A stretch of 64,000 bases of DNA from Prado023 sp963706885. Lineage in GTDB: Bacteria; Actinomycetota; Actinomycetes; S36-B12; CAIYMF01. The notes under the pieces were generated by a model. It saw only the letters and a program-made list of their open reading frames with translations. It searched no databases and was not told where the DNA came from. Positions 62,345 through 64,000 of the stretch are shown here, piece by piece. The stretch is taken from contig CAVPNX010000015.1 of the NCBI GenBank assembly GCA_963706885.1, positions 56,262 to 120,261 of the forward strand, given 5' to 3'. The translations under genes were made by a program, and so were the position numbers. Every line of letters begins with the position of its first letter. Position 1 is the stretch's first letter.

Positions 62345-63130
62345 ATGACACTGCCACCTGGAGTCTTCGGTTGGGTCGACCTCATGACCACCGACGTGCC
62401 CGCCTGCAAGGCGTTCTACGGGGACCTGTTCGGCTGGACCAGCGTGGACATGCCGATGGGTCCGGACTACGCCTACACCCAGTTCTTCAAGGACGGCAAG
62501 GTCGTTGCCGGCGTCGGGCCGATGCCTCCCGGCGGCCCGCAGATGCCGGTCGTGTGGAGCTCGTACGTGATGGTCGACGACGCCGACGCAGTCCTCGCGG
62601 CAGTGCCCGGTGCAGATGGTCTGGTCATCGCGCCTGTCATGGACATCCCGAGCCAGGGCCGGATGGCGATGATCGCCGATCCCTCCGGGGCGGTCGTCGG
62701 GCTGTGGCAGCCGATGGAGCACACGGGCGCCGAGCTGTTCAACGCGCCGGGGTCGCTGACGTGGAACGAGCTGCAGACGCGCGACCTCGGTGCGGCCATG
62801 GCGTTCTACACCGACGTGTTCGGCTGGACCTGGTCCGAGGGTCCCGGCGACACCGGGTACCAGATGGGTTCGACCCCCGTGCCCGATGCTGAGCCGAGGA
62901 TGAACTGCGGGGCGATGGCGATGCCGCCGGGGGTCCCCGACGAGGTGCCGAGCTTCTGGGCGGTCTACTTCGCGGTCGAGGACTGCGACACCTCCCTTGC
63001 CATGGCCGAGTCACTGGGCGGGACGGTGTTCCTGCCCGGCATGGACATGGGCCCCGGCAGGTTCGGCGGGGTCACCGACCCCACCGGTGGCATGTTCTTC
63101 CTCGGGCACTTCCCGCAGGGCCAGGAGTAG
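62345..63130 (+). CDS. VOC (glyoxalase/bleomycin-resistance) protein with two domains
   Basis: A 261-residue protein with two tandem vicinal-oxygen-chelate halves, each with an A-F-Y-x-D-x-F-G-W-T segment (near residues 22 and 152) and a late W-Q-P or F-x-L-G-H strand. Such proteins act as lyases, dioxygenases or drug-binding proteins; this pattern resembles hydroxylase-like two-domain VOC proteins of actinomycetes with unknown substrate. Confidence 0.85.
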   Translation: MTLPPGVFGWVDLMTTDVPACKAFYGDLFGWTSVDMPMGPDYAYTQFFKDGKVVAGVGPMPPGGPQMPVVWSSYVMVDDADAVLAAVPGADGLVIAPVMDIPSQGRMAMIADPSGAVVGLWQPMEHTGAELFNAPGSLTWNELQTRDLGAAMAFYTDVFGWTWSEGPGDTGYQMGSTPVPDAEPRMNCGAMAMPPGVPDEVPSFWAVYFAVEDCDTSLAMAESLGGTVFLPGMDMGPGRFGGVTDPTGGMFFLGHFPQGQE

Positions 63131-63135
63131 CTGCC

Positions 63136-63960
63136 CTACTCCCCTCGGGAGAACGCCGCGGCGCGCGCCAGCTGCGCGTCGGACGGCCGCACACCCGTGT
63201 AGAGCACGAACTGCTCAGCGGCCTGCAGGGCCTGCACCTCGGCCCCGGTGATCACCGTCGCGCCATTGGCACGGGCACGGCGCACCAGCGGGGTCTCGAT
63301 CGGCATGGCCACGACCTCCAGGACGGTCCCGGCCGCATCGACGACCTCCGGATCCACGGGCAGCTGATCGGCCGCCGGGCCGCCGGCCATCCCGACCGGG
63401 GTCGCGTTGATCACCAGCGCAGGGCGCCCGGGTCCGAGCTCGGCCCGCCACGGGTAGCCGTACTCGTCGGCCAGCGGTCGACCCGTGGCCTCGTTGCGCG
63501 CCACCACCATCCCGTCGGTGAAGCCCGAGTCCCGCAGCGCCGCCACGACGGCGCGGGCCATCCCGCCGCTGCCCAGCACCACGAACGACGAGTCGACCGG
63601 CACGCCGTACGTGCGCAGCAGGCTGACGACCGCCACGTAGTCGGTGTTGTACGCCCGCAGGTGTCCCTCGGAGTTGACGATGGTGTTGACCGAGCTGATC
63701 GCCAGGGCGGAGTCGTCCATCGAGTCGACCAGGGCGATCACGTCCTGCTTGAACGGCATCGAGACGCCGCACCCGCGGATCCCCAGCGCCCGGATCCCGG
63801 CAACCGCCGAAGGGAGGTCCGAGGTCGTGAACGCCTTGTAGACGTAGTCCAGGCCCAGCTCGGCGTACAGGTGGTTGTGGAACCGGGTGCCGAGGTTGCT
63901 GGGCCGCCCGGACAGCGAGATGCACAGCGTGGTGTCGCGGGTGATCGCGGTGGTGTCCAT
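63136..63960 (-). CDS. Shikimate dehydrogenase-like (AroE family) oxidoreductase
   Basis: A 274-residue protein with the AroE layout: L-S-G-R-P-S-N-L-G near residue 15, S-M-P-F-K with the catalytic Lys near 68, S-V-N-T-I-V near 90, Y-N-T-D with the catalytic Asp near 105, and the Rossmann V-L-G-S-G-G-M-A-R-A near 127. Catalytic Lys and Asp are kept, but the usual N-V-T-x-P and S-x-S motifs differ, so it may be a quinate/shikimate paralogue. The start at 63960 is preferred over 63978. Confidence 0.8.
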   Translation of the reverse strand: MDTTAITRDTTLCISLSGRPSNLGTRFHNHLYAELGLDYVYKAFTTSDLPSAVAGIRALGIRGCGVSMPFKQDVIALVDSMDDSALAISSVNTIVNSEGHLRAYNTDYVAVVSLLRTYGVPVDSSFVVLGSGGMARAVVAALRDSGFTDGMVVARNEATGRPLADEYGYPWRAELGPGRPALVINATPVGMAGGPAADQLPVDPEVVDAAGTVLEVVAMPIETPLVRRARANGATVITGAEVQALQAAEQFVLYTGVRPSDAQLARAAAFSRGE

Positions 63961-64000
63961 GGCTGGGCAGCCTGTCACGGTTGCGCCCGGAACGCCGGGA

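Noticed and set aside
1..64000. tRNA genes, rRNA, CRISPR arrays, insertion sequences or prophage
   Set aside because: No cloverleaf with GTTCGA-type arm in a gap, no regular repeat-spacer array, no transposase or integrase was found.

Overview
The window is a very GC-rich chromosomal segment of an actinomycete (phylum Actinomycetota). The evidence is GTG/TTG starts, tightly overlapping operons, an HNH/DUF222-type remnant, a PknB/PknL-type kinase with PASTA repeats, phosphatidylinositol-mannoside and polyprenol-mannose glycosyltransferases, a menaquinol bc1-aa3 cluster (qcrCAB/ctaCDEF), class II DAHP synthase, a PspA-HtpX-PspAB locus, and many leaderless promoters (TANNNT 6-8 nt before the start codon). 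From memory of Mycobacterium tuberculosis, the gene order parallels Rv2172c-Rv2206 (metF, idsA2, mptA, pknL, aroG, plsC-like, SRPBCC, pimB, exonuclease/UvrC-like, trpD, ctaE-qcrCAB, ctaC/ctaF, adoK, IscA-like, glycerate kinase, DUF3043). Here a carotenoid gene set is interleaved into it. No tRNA, rRNA, CRISPR array, insertion sequence or prophage was seen, and no gene-free stretch exceeds 300 bases.

Region 1 (1-6104): the end of an HNH protein, then carotenoid tailoring genes: a CrtA-like monooxygenase, CruF (1',2'-hydratase), CruG (glycosyltransferase), a GMC oxidoreductase carrying a ferredoxin-like Cys motif, and a CrtD/CrtI-like desaturase. Region 2 (6130-11911, minus strand): a K+/H+ antiporter, CDP-alcohol phosphatidyltransferase, SIMPL protein, metF, a polyprenyl (GGPP-type) synthase, a SHOCT protein and a DUF6325 protein. 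Region 3 (12063-20673): crtI, a mannosyltransferase, a secreted RNase Sa-like enzyme with its barstar inhibitor, crtB, a membrane/HTH pair, a beta-propeller lipoprotein and a two-gene lycopene cyclase. Together these could build a C40 carotenoid from GGPP that is cyclised at one end and hydroxylated, desaturated, oxidised and glycosylated at the other. No lycopene elongase (C50 pathway) is visible.

Region 4 (20802-38783): PASTA kinase, EamA transporter, threonine aldolase, DAHP synthase, PPi-dependent phosphofructokinase, glycerol kinase, acyltransferase, SRPBCC protein, a LuxR regulator with a degenerate receiver, GT-C glycosyltransferases, PimB and an exonuclease-UvrC fusion. Region 5 (38799-49670): respiratory genes qcrB-A-C/ctaE and ctaF-D-C on the minus strand, with a receiver protein, trpD, cysteine desulfurase and TusA on the plus strand. 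Region 6 (49601-63960): aat, adenosine-type sugar kinase, A-type Fe-S carrier, glycerate kinase, nadA, pspAB-htpX-pspA, DUF3043, an aldo/keto reductase, two TetR modules with readable operators, a VOC protein and an AroE-like dehydrogenase.

Quality note: at least six otherwise well conserved genes carry single-base shifts (near 2985-3010, 6791-6797, 15767 and 15803, 19183, 22485 and 60950). That pattern fits residual indel errors in the assembly at least as well as real gene decay. Starts and ends given for those genes are frameshift-corrected.
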